DNA from: Sulfurimonas sp.
Lineage (GTDB): Bacteria > Campylobacterota > Campylobacteria > Campylobacterales > Sulfurimonadaceae
Direction: 5' to 3'
Assembly: GCF_028694605.1 (NCBI RefSeq)
Contig: NZ_JAQVKP010000004.1
Coordinates: 62,001 to 126,000, forward strand
DNA length: 64,000 nucleotides
Below the pieces are notes generated by a model. The model worked only from the letters and a program-made list of their open reading frames with translations. It had not been told where the DNA came from and ran no database searches. The translations under genes and the position numbers were made by a program. Of this stretch, positions 1-10,645 are shown piece by piece. The stretch's first letter is position 1; every line of letters begins with the position of its first letter.

Positions 1-2
1 AA

Positions 3-167
3 GAAGAGATAAACAGGATTTTTGAGCGATACAGCAGATTTGACAAAACACAGGGCGGTTTTGGCATCGGTTACAGCATTATCAAGTCTATCGTTGATGA
101 GTACGGCATACGTATTGTTATAGATTCGGAGCAAAAAAAAGGAACAAAGGTAACACTCACATGGTAA
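3..167 (+). CDS. C-terminal fragment of a sensor histidine kinase (ATPase domain, G2-box region), truncated by window start
   Basis: Frame 3 reads EEINRIFERYSRFDKTQGGFGIGYSIIKSIVDEYGIRIVIDSEQKKGTKVTLTW*, typical HATPase_c C-terminus. Confidence 0.85.
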   Translation, partial: EEINRIFERYSRFDKTQGGFGIGYSIIKSIVDEYGIRIVIDSEQKKGTKVTLTW

Positions 168-487
168 AAATAACGCTTCTTATCCTTACACTTGCAACTT
201 TTATGAGTGCCTCAAGCTTTGAAGAGAACTGCCTAAAATGCCACAGCAAAGACTTCAAATTTGCAATGATGATGAAAAAATACACCCAAAATCATAGCAG
301 CGAACGAAAAATCAAAGAGGCAATCTTTGACTACCTCAAAAACCCGAGTGCCGACAAATCCGTTCTCCCGTACGAGTACATCAACAGATTTGGCGTCAAA
401 GAAAAAACAACTCTCGACGATGCAACGCTAAGAGAGATGATAGATATCTACTACAAAATGTTTAACATCAAAGAGAGGATTTATTAG
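161..487 (+). CDS. Small exported protein with one CxxCH haem-binding motif (putative monohaem c-type cytochrome-like)
   Basis: Signal peptide-like N-terminus followed by ENCLKCHSKDF; start overlaps the histidine kinase stop. Confidence 0.65.
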   Translation: MVKITLLILTLATFMSASSFEENCLKCHSKDFKFAMMMKKYTQNHSSERKIKEAIFDYLKNPSADKSVLPYEYINRFGVKEKTTLDDATLREMIDIYYKMFNIKERIY

Positions 488-489
488 AC

Positions 490-1341
490 TTACTTCCCTC
501 TCACCATATAAAAAACCTTTACAACCGCCAAAACAACCGCACCGATAACCAATCCAAGCAGCATTTCATTGACTATGGCAGGAACACCCTCTAAAAAGTA
601 GTGGTGCAAAAACTCCACCTTGTGCGCAATGATGCCGCCACCAACCAAAATCATGGCAAAAGTTCCCACAAACGCAAGCGTTTTTATCACTTTTGGCATA
701 GCATTTATAAGTAAAGCACCGCTTCTCTCATACCCTTTACCGATAAGCCAAAAACCGACATTATCCATCCGCACTATCATTGCAACAAACCCGTAAACCC
801 CAAAAGTAGCCACCAAAGCCACTATAACCGTAGAGACAGCCTGTACCCCAAAAGATTTCTCCGCCACAGCAGCAAGAGCGATAACGACTATCTCCACAGA
901 GAGGATAAAGTCAGTCAAAACCGCCGACTTGATTTTTTCTTTTTCAATCTCCAAAATAGTCTCAGGCGTGGAGTTCAGCAGCTCCTCTTTATCTTCATGA
1001 TGTTCTTTGTGTAAAAGCCACTCCTCTATCTTCTCCACCCCCTCATAAAGCAAAAAAAGCGCACCAAAAACAAGGATAACCGTGATAAGAGCAGGAGCAA
1101 CCGCACTTAAGACAAAAGCCACAGGCAAGATAATCACCTTATTTTTAAGCGACCCCTTAGTAATAGCCCAGATAACCGCCAACTCCCTAGACTGCTCAAA
1201 CCCAGTCGCCTTTTGTGCATTTACCGCCAAATCATCCCCAAGTATCGCCGCCGTCTTTTTAGTAGCCATCTTGCTAGCCACCGCCACATCATCAGCAAGC
1301 ATTGCAATATCATCTAAAAGTAAAAAAATTCCTGATGCCAT
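490..1341 (-). CDS. DUF808/YedI-family inner membrane protein
   Basis: MASGIFLLLDDIAMLADDVAVASKMATKKTAAILGDDLAVNA is characteristic of the family; multiple TM segments. Confidence 0.85.
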   Translation of the reverse strand: MASGIFLLLDDIAMLADDVAVASKMATKKTAAILGDDLAVNAQKATGFEQSRELAVIWAITKGSLKNKVIILPVAFVLSAVAPALITVILVFGALFLLYEGVEKIEEWLLHKEHHEDKEELLNSTPETILEIEKEKIKSAVLTDFILSVEIVVIALAAVAEKSFGVQAVSTVIVALVATFGVYGFVAMIVRMDNVGFWLIGKGYERSGALLINAMPKVIKTLAFVGTFAMILVGGGIIAHKVEFLHHYFLEGVPAIVNEMLLGLVIGAVVLAVVKVFYMVRGK

Positions 1342-1351
1342 TTATCTCCCC

Positions 1352-2548
1352 TTATTTTAAATTCTGCGTTTTCAAAATCCAACGCACATAAAACGCACCC
1401 ACTAAAAACCCTGCTCCCATGAGCCATGTTATGAACTCCAGCGAGTAACCGTCCGTTGCCAAAAATCCTATCATAAAAGATGTAAATGTCGCCATAGACA
1501 AAAAGAGCATGTCATTGTATGCCACTATGCGTCCGTAGTATTTTTTATCTATATTTTTTTGCAAAAGCGTGTAAGTGTGCGACCAGAGCGTTGTTGTAAA
1601 AAAGCCCACTATCACACTTGCAAAGAGCGAGAGGTAAAAATGCTCCATCATATACGCCCAGAGCCAAATCGCAAAGCCTTGTGCGACAAAAACATAAACC
1701 AGCCTCTTGTCGTTGACAAATCTGCCCATGATGATAGGTCCGACCACAAGCCCCAAAGCTCTAAAAGCATGCAAAAGCCCAAGCGCAAGCGATGTTGCGA
1801 TAATGGAAGCGTAGTATTTCTCCACCATCAAAGCCACCAGCGCATCAAATGCAGTCAAACCTACAAATGCATGAAGTGCCATCAGATGAAGCGCATGCGG
1901 ATTTTTTTTGAGATACCTAAATGTATCGCCCATCATCCGCAACAAACTCTCCTTGCTTTTTATAAAATCCGTCTCAAGCCTTAGCGTATAAAGAAGCCAA
2001 AAACCGACTACAAACATTAGCGCGTCCAGCACAAAAGCTATTTTTATCCCAAGCCAAAAAACGACAAATCCGCTCAGTGCCATCCCTAAAGTGTAAGAGA
2101 ATGACCAGATGATAGAGTGAAGCTCATTTGCTTTTTGCAGCCTCTCTCCCCCAAGGATTTTGGGCAAAAGCGACATTTCGGTAGTAAAGTAAAAACTAGC
2201 CGCCGCCATTTTTAAAAATATAAGCATATATAAAAGCCAAAGGTCAGACACATCATCCACAAAAACAAGAAAAAGCGTTGCAAATATCTCACATGCGATT
2301 AAAATCAGCAGAAGTTTTTTTGGTTTCATACTATCTATAACAGAGCCTGAAAAAGGAGCTTGAATAATTCCTGAGAGAAAATGTAACATAGCCGTAAATG
2401 CCACAACCTCAGCAGAAACTTTCATCTGCAAAAGAAGCGTATAGATAGCAACATTGCTAAACCATGCCCCAAAATAGGAGATAAGCTGTACAAGCGACAA
2501 GCGCCTTAGGATTGGTTCTGATTTGAGAAGTTCTATATAGCTATTCAT
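1352..2548 (-). CDS. MFS transporter
   Basis: About 12 hydrophobic segments; likely start is internal Met (MNSYIELLKSEPILRRLSLVQ) rather than ORF start at 2698, which overlaps flaG. Confidence 0.8.
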   Translation of the reverse strand: MNSYIELLKSEPILRRLSLVQLISYFGAWFSNVAIYTLLLQMKVSAEVVAFTAMLHFLSGIIQAPFSGSVIDSMKPKKLLLILIACEIFATLFLVFVDDVSDLWLLYMLIFLKMAAASFYFTTEMSLLPKILGGERLQKANELHSIIWSFSYTLGMALSGFVVFWLGIKIAFVLDALMFVVGFWLLYTLRLETDFIKSKESLLRMMGDTFRYLKKNPHALHLMALHAFVGLTAFDALVALMVEKYYASIIATSLALGLLHAFRALGLVVGPIIMGRFVNDKRLVYVFVAQGFAIWLWAYMMEHFYLSLFASVIVGFFTTTLWSHTYTLLQKNIDKKYYGRIVAYNDMLFLSMATFTSFMIGFLATDGYSLEFITWLMGAGFLVGAFYVRWILKTQNLK

Positions 2549-2662
2549 AAGTGCAAGGGTAGCATAAACAAAAGTAAAAAAAGTTACAAAAAAATTAAAC
2601 TCTTTTTTTTTTCTGCCGATTTGGGCTTTAAGCATAATTCTTAAAAGAGTAAGGAGCAGGTC

Positions 2663-3046
2663 ATGGATGGCATAGCAAACGTTGCAAGACAACAGCAATC
2701 TCAGATGAAATCAGCACAAGCAGAGCAAGCTGCGGCGGAGCAGGCGAAAGTGCAGCAACCAAAACAGGTTGATTTAGTCAAGGAGATGCAAAAAGAGACT
2801 TCAAGCACTTCTGAAAAAATTAACTCAAAAGATCAAGTACAGGACTTGGTAGAGCAACTCAACAAAGCACTCGCACCGATGAGTACGAACATAAAGTTTG
2901 GTGTAGATCAGCAGGATATCTTTTTTGTATCGGTCATTGAATCTGAAACAAACAAAATGATACGCAGATTTCCGGCAGAACAAGCAGCAGATTTTCTCCC
3001 AAAAATGCGTGAAGTAACAGGCATACTATTTGACTCAAAAGGGTGA
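2663..3046 (+). CDS. flaG: FlaG family flagellar protein
   Basis: C-terminal FlaG-like motif: NKALAPMSTNIKFGVDQQDIFFVSVIESETNKMIRRFPAEQAADFLPKM. Confidence 0.8.
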   Translation: MDGIANVARQQQSQMKSAQAEQAAAEQAKVQQPKQVDLVKEMQKETSSTSEKINSKDQVQDLVEQLNKALAPMSTNIKFGVDQQDIFFVSVIESETNKMIRRFPAEQAADFLPKMREVTGILFDSKG

Positions 3047-3062
3047 GTAAACCCCTTTTGAG
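3034..3062 (+). terminator. Hairpin at 3' end of flaG
   Basis: Perfect 10-bp stem CTCAAAAGGG/CCCTTTTGAG with 9-nt loop overlapping the flaG stop; no clean U-tract. Confidence 0.5.
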
Positions 3063-3173
3063 ATTCCCGCTTTTCAAACGTTTGGCTTTTTATAACAAAC
3101 CTGCCTGCTAACCGTCATTTAATACTTTTTATAGTAAAATCGCGCAAATTATTTTGCTTACAAAGGTTTTATC

Positions 3174-4406
3174 ATGAAAAGAGAAGTTAAAAAAGTAGTT
3201 CTTGCATACTCCGGCGGGCTTGACACAAGTATCATTCTTAAATGGCTACAAGATGTTTATAATGCCGAAGTTGTAACTTTTACCGCAGATCTTGGGCAAG
3301 GCGAAGAGGTAGAACCGGCGCGTGTAAAAGCTTTGGCGATGGGAATCAAACCTGAAAATATCTTTATATTAGATATTAAAGAAGAGTTTGTAAGAGACTA
3401 TGTATTTCCTATGTTTAGAGCAAACGCTATCTATGAGGGCGAATACCTGCTTGGAACTTCTATAGCAAGACCGTTAATCGCAAAAAAACAGATAGAAATA
3501 GCTAAAAAAGTAGGAGCGGATGCTGTAAGCCACGGAGCAACAGGCAAAGGGAACGATCAAGTTCGTTTTGAACTTGGCTATCTTGCACTCAACCCTGACA
3601 TTACCGTTATCGCTCCTTGGAGAGAGTGGGATTTAAACTCAAGAGAATCGCTTTTAGCGTACGCAAAAGAGCATGGCATAGAAATCTCCCAAAAACATAT
3701 GGATGAAAACGGAAATCCTAAAATCTCTCCATACTCAATGGATGCAAACCTTCTTCATATCTCTTATGAGGGATTACATTTAGAAAATCCAAACGCAGAG
3801 CCTGAAGAGTCTATGTGGCTTTGGACAACTTCGCCTGAAAACGCTCCAGATACTCCAGAATATATCACTATCGAGTACAAAAACGGCGACCCTATCGCTA
3901 TAAACGGCGAAGCTATGAGCCCTGCGACTATACTTAAAACTCTAAATGATTACGGTAACAAACACGGTATCGGCAGAGCAGACATAGTGGAAAACAGATA
4001 TGTAGGTATGAAAAGCCGCGGATGCTATGAAACACCGGGCGGAACGATTATGCTCAAAGCACACCGTGCGATTGAGTCTATCACATTAGACCGTGAAGCA
4101 GCACACGCAAAAGATGAGATTATGCCAAAATATGCAAAACTCATCTATCAAGGATACTGGTTCAGCCCTGAGAGAGAGATGCTTCAAGCGGCAATCGACA
4201 AAACTCAAGAGCATGTAGAGGGAACGGTCAGACTTAAACTCTACAAAGGAAACGTGAGCGTTGTGGGAAGAGAGTCTAAAAAATCACTATTTAACCCTGA
4301 ATACTGTACATTTGAAAAAGATGAGGTTTACAACCAAAAAGATGCTCAAGGCTTTATCAAGCTAAATGCACTTAGATTTATCATTGCCGGAAAAGCTAGA
4401 AAATAA
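3174..4406 (+). CDS. argG: Argininosuccinate synthase
   Basis: [22 protein letters not shown]-pyrophosphatase motif, full length. Confidence 0.97.
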   Translation: MKREVKKVVLAYSGGLDTSIILKWLQDVYNAEVVTFTADLGQGEEVEPARVKALAMGIKPENIFILDIKEEFVRDYVFPMFRANAIYEGEYLLGTSIARPLIAKKQIEIAKKVGADAVSHGATGKGNDQVRFELGYLALNPDITVIAPWREWDLNSRESLLAYAKEHGIEISQKHMDENGNPKISPYSMDANLLHISYEGLHLENPNAEPEESMWLWTTSPENAPDTPEYITIEYKNGDPIAINGEAMSPATILKTLNDYGNKHGIGRADIVENRYVGMKSRGCYETPGGTIMLKAHRAIESITLDREAAHAKDEIMPKYAKLIYQGYWFSPEREMLQAAIDKTQEHVEGTVRLKLYKGNVSVVGRESKKSLFNPEYCTFEKDEVYNQKDAQGFIKLNALRFIIAGKARK

Positions 4407-4429
4407 AAATCCCCCACAAGGAGAGAGAG

Positions 4430-5167
4430 ATGAGCATTATCAAGATAGATATGAACTCCCCTGAATTTCAGGCGGAGATGCAAAAAACAATAGAGTTTAC
4501 CGACAAAGTAAACAAGCAATTTGGCTGGGTTTACAATCCTCAAGCAGAAGTTAACGAAGGCGTACAGATGGGTCTTGCCAGAAACAAGATGATGTACGGC
4601 AAGAGATTTTGTCCATGTTTCATGGTTGAAACAGTTGATGGCAAACCAAAAAGTGTAGAGGATCGTATCTGCCCATGTAAACCTGCTATTGAGAGAGAGA
4701 TTCCCGAAGATGGAGTTTGTCACTGCGGTATCTACTGCACACCTGAGTATGCGGCAAAAAAAGCAGCTGAAATGGGAATGGAAGAGGCAGTTCATACGCA
4801 CTCAAGAGGGCTTACAAAAGAAGAGGCACAAACACTTGTAAACGAGAGAGAACTTGATAGCGATGAGTTAACATCTTTACTTGAAGCAAGAACGCTTGGC
4901 ATGGTTGATTTTAAACTTGTTGATGTCCGTGAGCACATGGAGTGGCAGATGGGGCATATCAAAGGAGCCGACAAACTTGTTCCGACAAGCAGTTTCTTCG
5001 CAGCACTTGAAAATGCAAAACTTAGCAAAAATGAAAATATTATAGTTTACTGCCATGTCGGAAGCAGAAGTGCGCACTGTGCAAGAATTTTGCGGGATAT
5101 GGGATATACAAAAATGGGCAATTTAACTTACGGCATCGTCTCATACGGTGGCGAAATAGAGAGATAA
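4430..5167 (+). CDS. Ferredoxin:thioredoxin reductase catalytic-type domain fused to C-terminal rhodanese domain
   Basis: CPC...CPC...CHC cysteine pattern followed by rhodanese-like LVDVREHMEWQMGHIKGA and catalytic loop YCHVGSRS. Confidence 0.85.
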   Translation: MSIIKIDMNSPEFQAEMQKTIEFTDKVNKQFGWVYNPQAEVNEGVQMGLARNKMMYGKRFCPCFMVETVDGKPKSVEDRICPCKPAIEREIPEDGVCHCGIYCTPEYAAKKAAEMGMEEAVHTHSRGLTKEEAQTLVNERELDSDELTSLLEARTLGMVDFKLVDVREHMEWQMGHIKGADKLVPTSSFFAALENAKLSKNENIIVYCHVGSRSAHCARILRDMGYTKMGNLTYGIVSYGGEIER

Positions 5168-5168
5168 A

Positions 5169-5615
5169 ATGAAAGTATTATTGATAAAAGATGTAAAAAC
5201 ACTCGGTAAAGCTGGAGAAGTCAAAGAGGTTAAAGATGGTTACGGTCAAAATTTCCTTATAGCAAAAGGTTTTGCAAAGCACGCAACAACCGAGATTTTG
5301 GCACAACACAAAGAAGAAGAGCGACTTGCGGCTGAAAACTTAGCAAAAGAGATAGCATCGCTCAAAGAGTTGGCTGCAAAACTTGATAAAGCTAAAATCA
5401 TAATCAGAAAAAAAGTGGGGCAAAACGGACATCTTTTTGGCTCTATCACTAAAGATGAAGTTGCACATGCCCTCTTAGAACAACATTCTATTGAGATTGA
5501 CAAAAAACACATCACAGACAAACTCTCTATCAAAAGTCTTGGAGAGCATACTCTTGACCTTAAACTAGGTCATGCAATTCATGCCGTTTTACATGTGGAT
5601 GTTGTAGGCGAATAA
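5169..5615 (+). CDS. rplI: 50S ribosomal protein L9
   Basis: [31 protein letters not shown]. Confidence 0.97.
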   Translation: MKVLLIKDVKTLGKAGEVKEVKDGYGQNFLIAKGFAKHATTEILAQHKEEERLAAENLAKEIASLKELAAKLDKAKIIIRKKVGQNGHLFGSITKDEVAHALLEQHSIEIDKKHITDKLSIKSLGEHTLDLKLGHAIHAVLHVDVVGE

Positions 5616-6166
5616 TGTTTGATGCAACTACCATACTCGCATACAAAGGCAAAAACAAGGCTGTAATTGGAGGTGACGGGCAAGTCACTTTTGGAAATAG
5701 TGTCCTAAAAGGCAATGCCACAAAAATCCGTACACTCCACAACGGCAAAATTTTAGCGGGTTTTGCAGGAAGTACGGCGGATGCTTTTAACCTTTTTGAT
5801 ATGTTTGAAGATTTTTTAGAGGCAAAAAAAGGCGATATTTTAAAGTCAGTCGTTGAATTTTCCAAAGCATGGCGCAAAGACAAAGTACTTCGCCGCCTTG
5901 AAGCCATGATGATTGTTTTAAACAACGAACATATTTTTATCCTCACAGGAAACGGCGATGTTGTAGAACCTGAAGACGGACAAATTGCATCTATAGGAAG
6001 CGGCAGCAACTTCGCTATCTCTGCCGCACGTGCGCTAAAAAAACATGCCTCGCTAGATGAAGTAGAACTTGTCAAAGAGAGCTTGAGTATCGCAGCAGAC
6101 TTATGTATCTACACAAATCACAACATTAAAATTCTTACACTAGATGGAGAAGAGAGTTGCAATTAA
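5615..6166 (+). CDS. hslV: ATP-dependent protease subunit HslV
   Basis: [28 protein letters not shown], threonine protease family. Confidence 0.96.
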   Translation: MFDATTILAYKGKNKAVIGGDGQVTFGNSVLKGNATKIRTLHNGKILAGFAGSTADAFNLFDMFEDFLEAKKGDILKSVVEFSKAWRKDKVLRRLEAMMIVLNNEHIFILTGNGDVVEPEDGQIASIGSGSNFAISAARALKKHASLDEVELVKESLSIAADLCIYTNHNIKILTLDGEESCN

Positions 6167-7485
6167 CCCCAAAAGAGATAGTCGAGTACCTAGACAAATA
6201 CGTTATTTCACAGCACAATGCCAAAAAAACCATTGCTCTTGCCCTTAGAACAAGGTATCGAAGAATGCAGCTAAGTCCTGAACTTCAAAACGACATAACG
6301 CCAAAAAATATCCTCATGATAGGCTCAACGGGTGTCGGCAAAACAGAGATTTCAAGAAGACTTGCAAAGATGATGAAAGTTCCTTTTATCAAAGTCGAAG
6401 CAAGCAAATATACAGAGGTCGGTTTTGTCGGTCGTGATGTCGAATCTATGATTAGAGATTTGGTCGTTGCCTCTATTGGTATCGTAAAAGCAGAAAAAGA
6501 GGAAGAACAAAAAGAGAAAATTGAAAACTATGTTTTAAACAAGATAGTAGAAAAACTTCTTCCCCCTCTTCCCGTGGGTGCGAGTGAGAGTAAAAAAGAT
6601 GATTACCAAAGACTTTTGGCGTCAATGGAAGAGAGAGTTCTAAATGGAGAAATGGACGATAAAATCATACAGCTTGAAGTACAAAAAATCCACGTAGAGT
6701 TTAATGACACCAACCTCCCGCCGGAGATGGCAAAAGTTCAAGAGTCTTTCTCAAAAGTTTTTGCCCAAATGAGCAAAGAGGACAATAAAAAAGATGTCAC
6801 CGTACGAGATGCAAAGTCGATTTTAAGAGCAGAAGCAAGTTCAAAACTTCTCGACACAACCTCCATCCACGCAGAAGCTCTCAGACGTGCGGAAAATGGC
6901 GGTATAATCTTTTTAGATGAGATTGACAAAATCGCTATAAGTGAAAAGTCACAAGGCAGAAACGACCCAAGCAAAGAGGGAGTTCAAAGAGATTTGCTTC
7001 CCATAGTTGAAGGCAGCAGCGTTAGCACAAAATACGGCGTTATAAACACAGACCATATTCTCTTTATCGCAGCAGGCGCATTTCATCTATGCAAACCAAG
7101 CGATTTGATTCCTGAACTTCAAGGCAGATTTCCGTTAAGAGTAGAGCTTGAATCTTTAACGGAAGAGACACTTTACAAAATACTCACTCAAACAAAAAAT
7201 TCACTTCTTAACCAGTACGAAGCACTCCTTAGCACAGAGGGCATGAAGCTTATATTTGAAGATGAGGCGATTCGTGCAATTGCAAAACTGACACATAGAG
7301 CAAATGAAGTAACCGAAGATATCGGTGCAAGAAGACTTCACACTGTTTTAGAAAAAGTTTTGGAAGATGTAAGTTTTCATGCTGAAGAGTACAAAGACAA
7401 AGAGTTTATCGTCACAGCAGAATTGGTACATCAAAAGCTTGATATCGTTGTTGAAAACCATGATTTATCAAGATATATCTTATAG
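6157..7485 (+). CDS. hslU: ATP-dependent protease ATPase subunit HslU (TTG start, overlaps hslV)
   Basis: [34 protein letters not shown], Walker [10 protein letters not shown]. Confidence 0.96.
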   Translation: MQLTPKEIVEYLDKYVISQHNAKKTIALALRTRYRRMQLSPELQNDITPKNILMIGSTGVGKTEISRRLAKMMKVPFIKVEASKYTEVGFVGRDVESMIRDLVVASIGIVKAEKEEEQKEKIENYVLNKIVEKLLPPLPVGASESKKDDYQRLLASMEERVLNGEMDDKIIQLEVQKIHVEFNDTNLPPEMAKVQESFSKVFAQMSKEDNKKDVTVRDAKSILRAEASSKLLDTTSIHAEALRRAENGGIIFLDEIDKIAISEKSQGRNDPSKEGVQRDLLPIVEGSSVSTKYGVINTDHILFIAAGAFHLCKPSDLIPELQGRFPLRVELESLTEETLYKILTQTKNSLLNQYEALLSTEGMKLIFEDEAIRAIAKLTHRANEVTEDIGARRLHTVLEKVLEDVSFHAEEYKDKEFIVTAELVHQKLDIVVENHDLSRYIL

Positions 7486-7493
7486 GAAAAAAT

Positions 7494-8372
7494 ATGACTA
7501 AAGCAGGCTTCGTCTCACTTATCGGTCGTCCAAATGCAGGAAAAAGCACCCTTATGAACTCCCTTTTGGGCGAAAACATCGCAATGGTAAGCCAAAAAGC
7601 CAATGCCACAAGAAAAAGATCCAATGCGATTGTCATGCATGGCGAGGCGCAGATCATTTTTGTCGATACCCCGGGTCTGCATGAGAGAGAAAAAGTCCTC
7701 AATCAGTTTATGCTTGATGAAGCACTAAAAGCGATGGGCGATTGTGATTTGATAGTCTATCTTGCTCCCATCACAGACAGCATTGAAAACTATGAAAAAT
7801 TTTTAAAACTCAACAACTCCAAAGTAAAACATATAATAGTATTAAGCAAGATAGACCAAGTATCTCAAGAAAAACTATTTAAAAAGATAGCGCAGTACAA
7901 TGCTCTTTCAGACCATTTTGAAGCACTCATCCCGGTAGCCGTACCTAAAAAAGTCGGGCACAAAGATTTGCTAGACACCATCTCAAAACTTTTACCTGAA
8001 TCTCCATATCTTTTTGATCCCGAAGATCTCACAAGCGAACTTGTACGAGACATCTATGCAGGCTTTATCAGAGAGGGCGTTTTTCAAAACGTAAGCGATG
8101 AAATTCCTTATGAGTCCGATGTACTTATCGAGAAGATTTATGAAGAGAAAAATATAGACAGAATCATAGCTACCGTCATTGTAGAAAAAGAGTCTCAAAA
8201 AGGCATCATCATCGGTCGTGGCGGAGAGGGTATAAAGAGAATCGGAAAATACGCAAGAGAAAAGATTGAACGTCTAAGCGGCAAAAAAGCATATCTTGAC
8301 TTACAAGTGGTTGTTAAAAAAGGGTGGACAAAAGACAAATCATATCTACAGGAGATTGGTTACAACTCATGA
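7494..8372 (+). CDS. era: GTPase Era
   Basis: GRPNAGKSTLMNSLLG G1 motif, C-terminal KH domain (IIGRGGEGIKRIGKYAREKIE). Confidence 0.96.
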   Translation: MTKAGFVSLIGRPNAGKSTLMNSLLGENIAMVSQKANATRKRSNAIVMHGEAQIIFVDTPGLHEREKVLNQFMLDEALKAMGDCDLIVYLAPITDSIENYEKFLKLNNSKVKHIIVLSKIDQVSQEKLFKKIAQYNALSDHFEALIPVAVPKKVGHKDLLDTISKLLPESPYLFDPEDLTSELVRDIYAGFIREGVFQNVSDEIPYESDVLIEKIYEEKNIDRIIATVIVEKESQKGIIIGRGGEGIKRIGKYAREKIERLSGKKAYLDLQVVVKKGWTKDKSYLQEIGYNS

Positions 8373-9337
8373 AAGTAGCACTCTTTTTTTTACTAAGCCT
8401 ACATATATTATGGGCAAATGAGATACTTACAAATTATAGGATGCACGGCACTATAGATATTGAAAAACAACTTGATTCAGAGCTATCCAAAGAGGAGTAC
8501 TGGAAAACCCAAGTAGAACATAGAGACACTGCTTTTGGATACATAGAGTCATATAAAAATATACTTGCATGCGATAAATCACAATCAACCCTTCATTTAT
8601 ACTCCCTCGATGAAAATAAAAATTTCCAGTCTAAAAAAAAATATAGCGCTTTTACGGGAAAACTCAAAGGTGACAAGGTCAAAGAGGGAGATTTAAGAAC
8701 TCCAACCGGCATCTATCAAATTGTTAAAAAACTCTCCAAAGAGACAAAACTTGATCCATTTTACGGACCGTTTGCTTTTGTAACATCATACCCTAATATT
8801 TATGATACATATAAAGGCAAAAATGGCTCTGGCATATGGATACACGGTTTGCCAGAACAAGACAGAGATGAGTTTACCAGAGGATGTATCGCAATCAACA
8901 ACTCAAGCATAGAGTGTTTAAGCAACAATATTGACATAACAAAAACTCTTCTTATTATTGATGAAGCTTCTGTAAAAATGGATATAGAAAAAGAGACCCT
9001 TGCTTCTGTTCTAGCTCAACTTTATGCATGGCGCTATACATGGATATATGATGATATAAAAGGCTACCTTAATTTCTATGCTCCTGAATTTGTTCGATTT
9101 GACGGAATGAATAGAGAAAATTTTGCAACCTACAAAACAAGGATTTTTCAAAAAAGAGAGAAAAAAAAGATTGTATTCAACAATATCAATGTTATACCCT
9201 ACCCTAACAGCAAAAATATATTTGAAATCTCTTTTCAAGAACATTACAAATCTGATACATTTGAATTTGATGGTGAAAAAGTACTCATTGTGATGCTTGA
9301 CGAAAATAAAAAAATCAAAATAATTACTGAAAAATAG
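8369..9337 (+). CDS. pgp2: L,D-transpeptidase/carboxypeptidase-fold (YkuD) protein, Pgp2/Csd6-like
   Basis: GIWIHGLPEQDRDEFTRGCIAINN is the YkuD HxxxxxxxxxxxRGCI catalytic pattern; signal peptide; start at internal Met overlapping era stop. Confidence 0.8.
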   Translation: MKVALFFLLSLHILWANEILTNYRMHGTIDIEKQLDSELSKEEYWKTQVEHRDTAFGYIESYKNILACDKSQSTLHLYSLDENKNFQSKKKYSAFTGKLKGDKVKEGDLRTPTGIYQIVKKLSKETKLDPFYGPFAFVTSYPNIYDTYKGKNGSGIWIHGLPEQDRDEFTRGCIAINNSSIECLSNNIDITKTLLIIDEASVKMDIEKETLASVLAQLYAWRYTWIYDDIKGYLNFYAPEFVRFDGMNRENFATYKTRIFQKREKKKIVFNNINVIPYPNSKNIFEISFQEHYKSDTFEFDGEKVLIVMLDENKKIKIITEK

Positions 9338-9340
9338 GCA

Positions 9341-10645
9341 ATGAAACTATTTTTTTTATCTTTTTTCCTCTTTTTAACGCTTCTGCACGGAGATGTTAAA
9401 CTGATAAAAAAAGAGAATAATGATTCAAACACGACACTCCTTGTCATAGGCGGCATACACGGTGATGAACCGGGAGGTTATTTTGCCGCATCTATTTTGG
9501 CAACACACTATAAAATAAATTCAAAAAATCTCTGGATAGTTCCAAATCTCAATCAAGATAGCATCATAAAAAACAACAGAGGCATTCATGGAGATATGAA
9601 TAGAAAATTTGCCATTATTGAAAATGGTGACAAAGATAGAAAGACTGTTGAAGAAATCAAAAAAATCATCACGCAGCAAAATATCTCGTTGGTCTTAAAC
9701 CTACACGATGGGAATGGATTTTACAGAAAAACAAACAAAGGAAATATTTTCAACCCAAATGCTTGGGGACAGACATGTGTTATAGACCAGTGTGATCTTA
9801 GAGACCAGCCTTTTGGAGACTTAAACAAAATTGCCGCTGATATAAAAGATAGAATCAACCAAAAACTCATAGAAGAACATCACACCTTTGATGTAAAAAA
9901 CACAAATACAAAATTTGACGATGAAGCCATGCAACTCTCATTAACCTATTTTGCAGTAACAAACAACAAACCTGCCTTTGCTATAGAGAGCAGCAAAAAT
10001 CTCCCATCACTCTCTCAAAAAGTTTTTTACCATCTCTTGGCAATAGAGGAGTTTATGAAGATTATGAATATCTCTTTTGAGAGAACGTTTGAACTAAATG
10101 AGCAAAATCTTATTGCGATACTTGACACCTATGGTGATTTAAGCATAAACAACAACATTTTTATTGATTTGTCAAATATAAAAAAATTTTTAAGCTTTAT
10201 TCCGATAAAATCAGAAAGTAACGCGTTTAAGTTCTCTAACCCGCTCGGGAGCGTTGTTAGAGAGGGGCAGAATTTTGTTGTTTACATAGGCAACAAAAAG
10301 GTAACGACTCTAAGCCCTCAATACTTTGAGATGTTGGAGCCTTGTGAAAAAGAGAAAGAGTTTGAAGTTATTGTTGACGGAGAAAGAACCTCTCTCAATC
10401 ATACTTCAGATTTTTTTGTAAGTGACGATTTTAAAATCATCAAAAAAGATGGTTATCGCGTCAATATCATTGGTTATAAGGCAGCAGGTCAAGTTGAAGA
10501 GAGTGGTATAGATATCAAACTCCAAGATTTTGATAGGAGATTCTCTATAGATGTAAACGGTTTTGTTTACAGAATTGAGTTTTATAAAAATGATGAATTT
10601 TGCTCTATGTCCAAAGTTCATTTTAGACAGGATAATGAAAAATGA
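9341..10645 (+). CDS. pgp1: M14-type metallo-carboxypeptidase, Pgp1/Csd4-like
   Basis: GGIHGDEPGGYFAASIL...NLHDGNGFY zinc-site motifs; adjacent to pgp2-like gene. Confidence 0.8.
   Translation: MKLFFLSFFLFLTLLHGDVKLIKKENNDSNTTLLVIGGIHGDEPGGYFAASILATHYKINSKNLWIVPNLNQDSIIKNNRGIHGDMNRKFAIIENGDKDRKTVEEIKKIITQQNISLVLNLHDGNGFYRKTNKGNIFNPNAWGQTCVIDQCDLRDQPFGDLNKIAADIKDRINQKLIEEHHTFDVKNTNTKFDDEAMQLSLTYFAVTNNKPAFAIESSKNLPSLSQKVFYHLLAIEEFMKIMNISFERTFELNEQNLIAILDTYGDLSINNNIFIDLSNIKKFLSFIPIKSESNAFKFSNPLGSVVREGQNFVVYIGNKKVTTLSPQYFEMLEPCEKEKEFEVIVDGERTSLNHTSDFFVSDDFKIIKKDGYRVNIIGYKAAGQVEESGIDIKLQDFDRRFSIDVNGFVYRIEFYKNDEFCSMSKVHFRQDNEK

Noticed and set aside
2549-2698. N-terminal extension of the MFS ORF overlapping flaG
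   Set aside because: Overlaps flaG on the other strand and translates to non-TM Lys/Phe-rich sequence; the start at 2548 gives a normal MFS N-terminus.
3075-3084. Perfect 10-bp palindrome CAAACGTTTG upstream of argG
   Set aside because: Short palindromes are common in AT-rich intergenic DNA; no match to a known ArgR or other operator could be argued.
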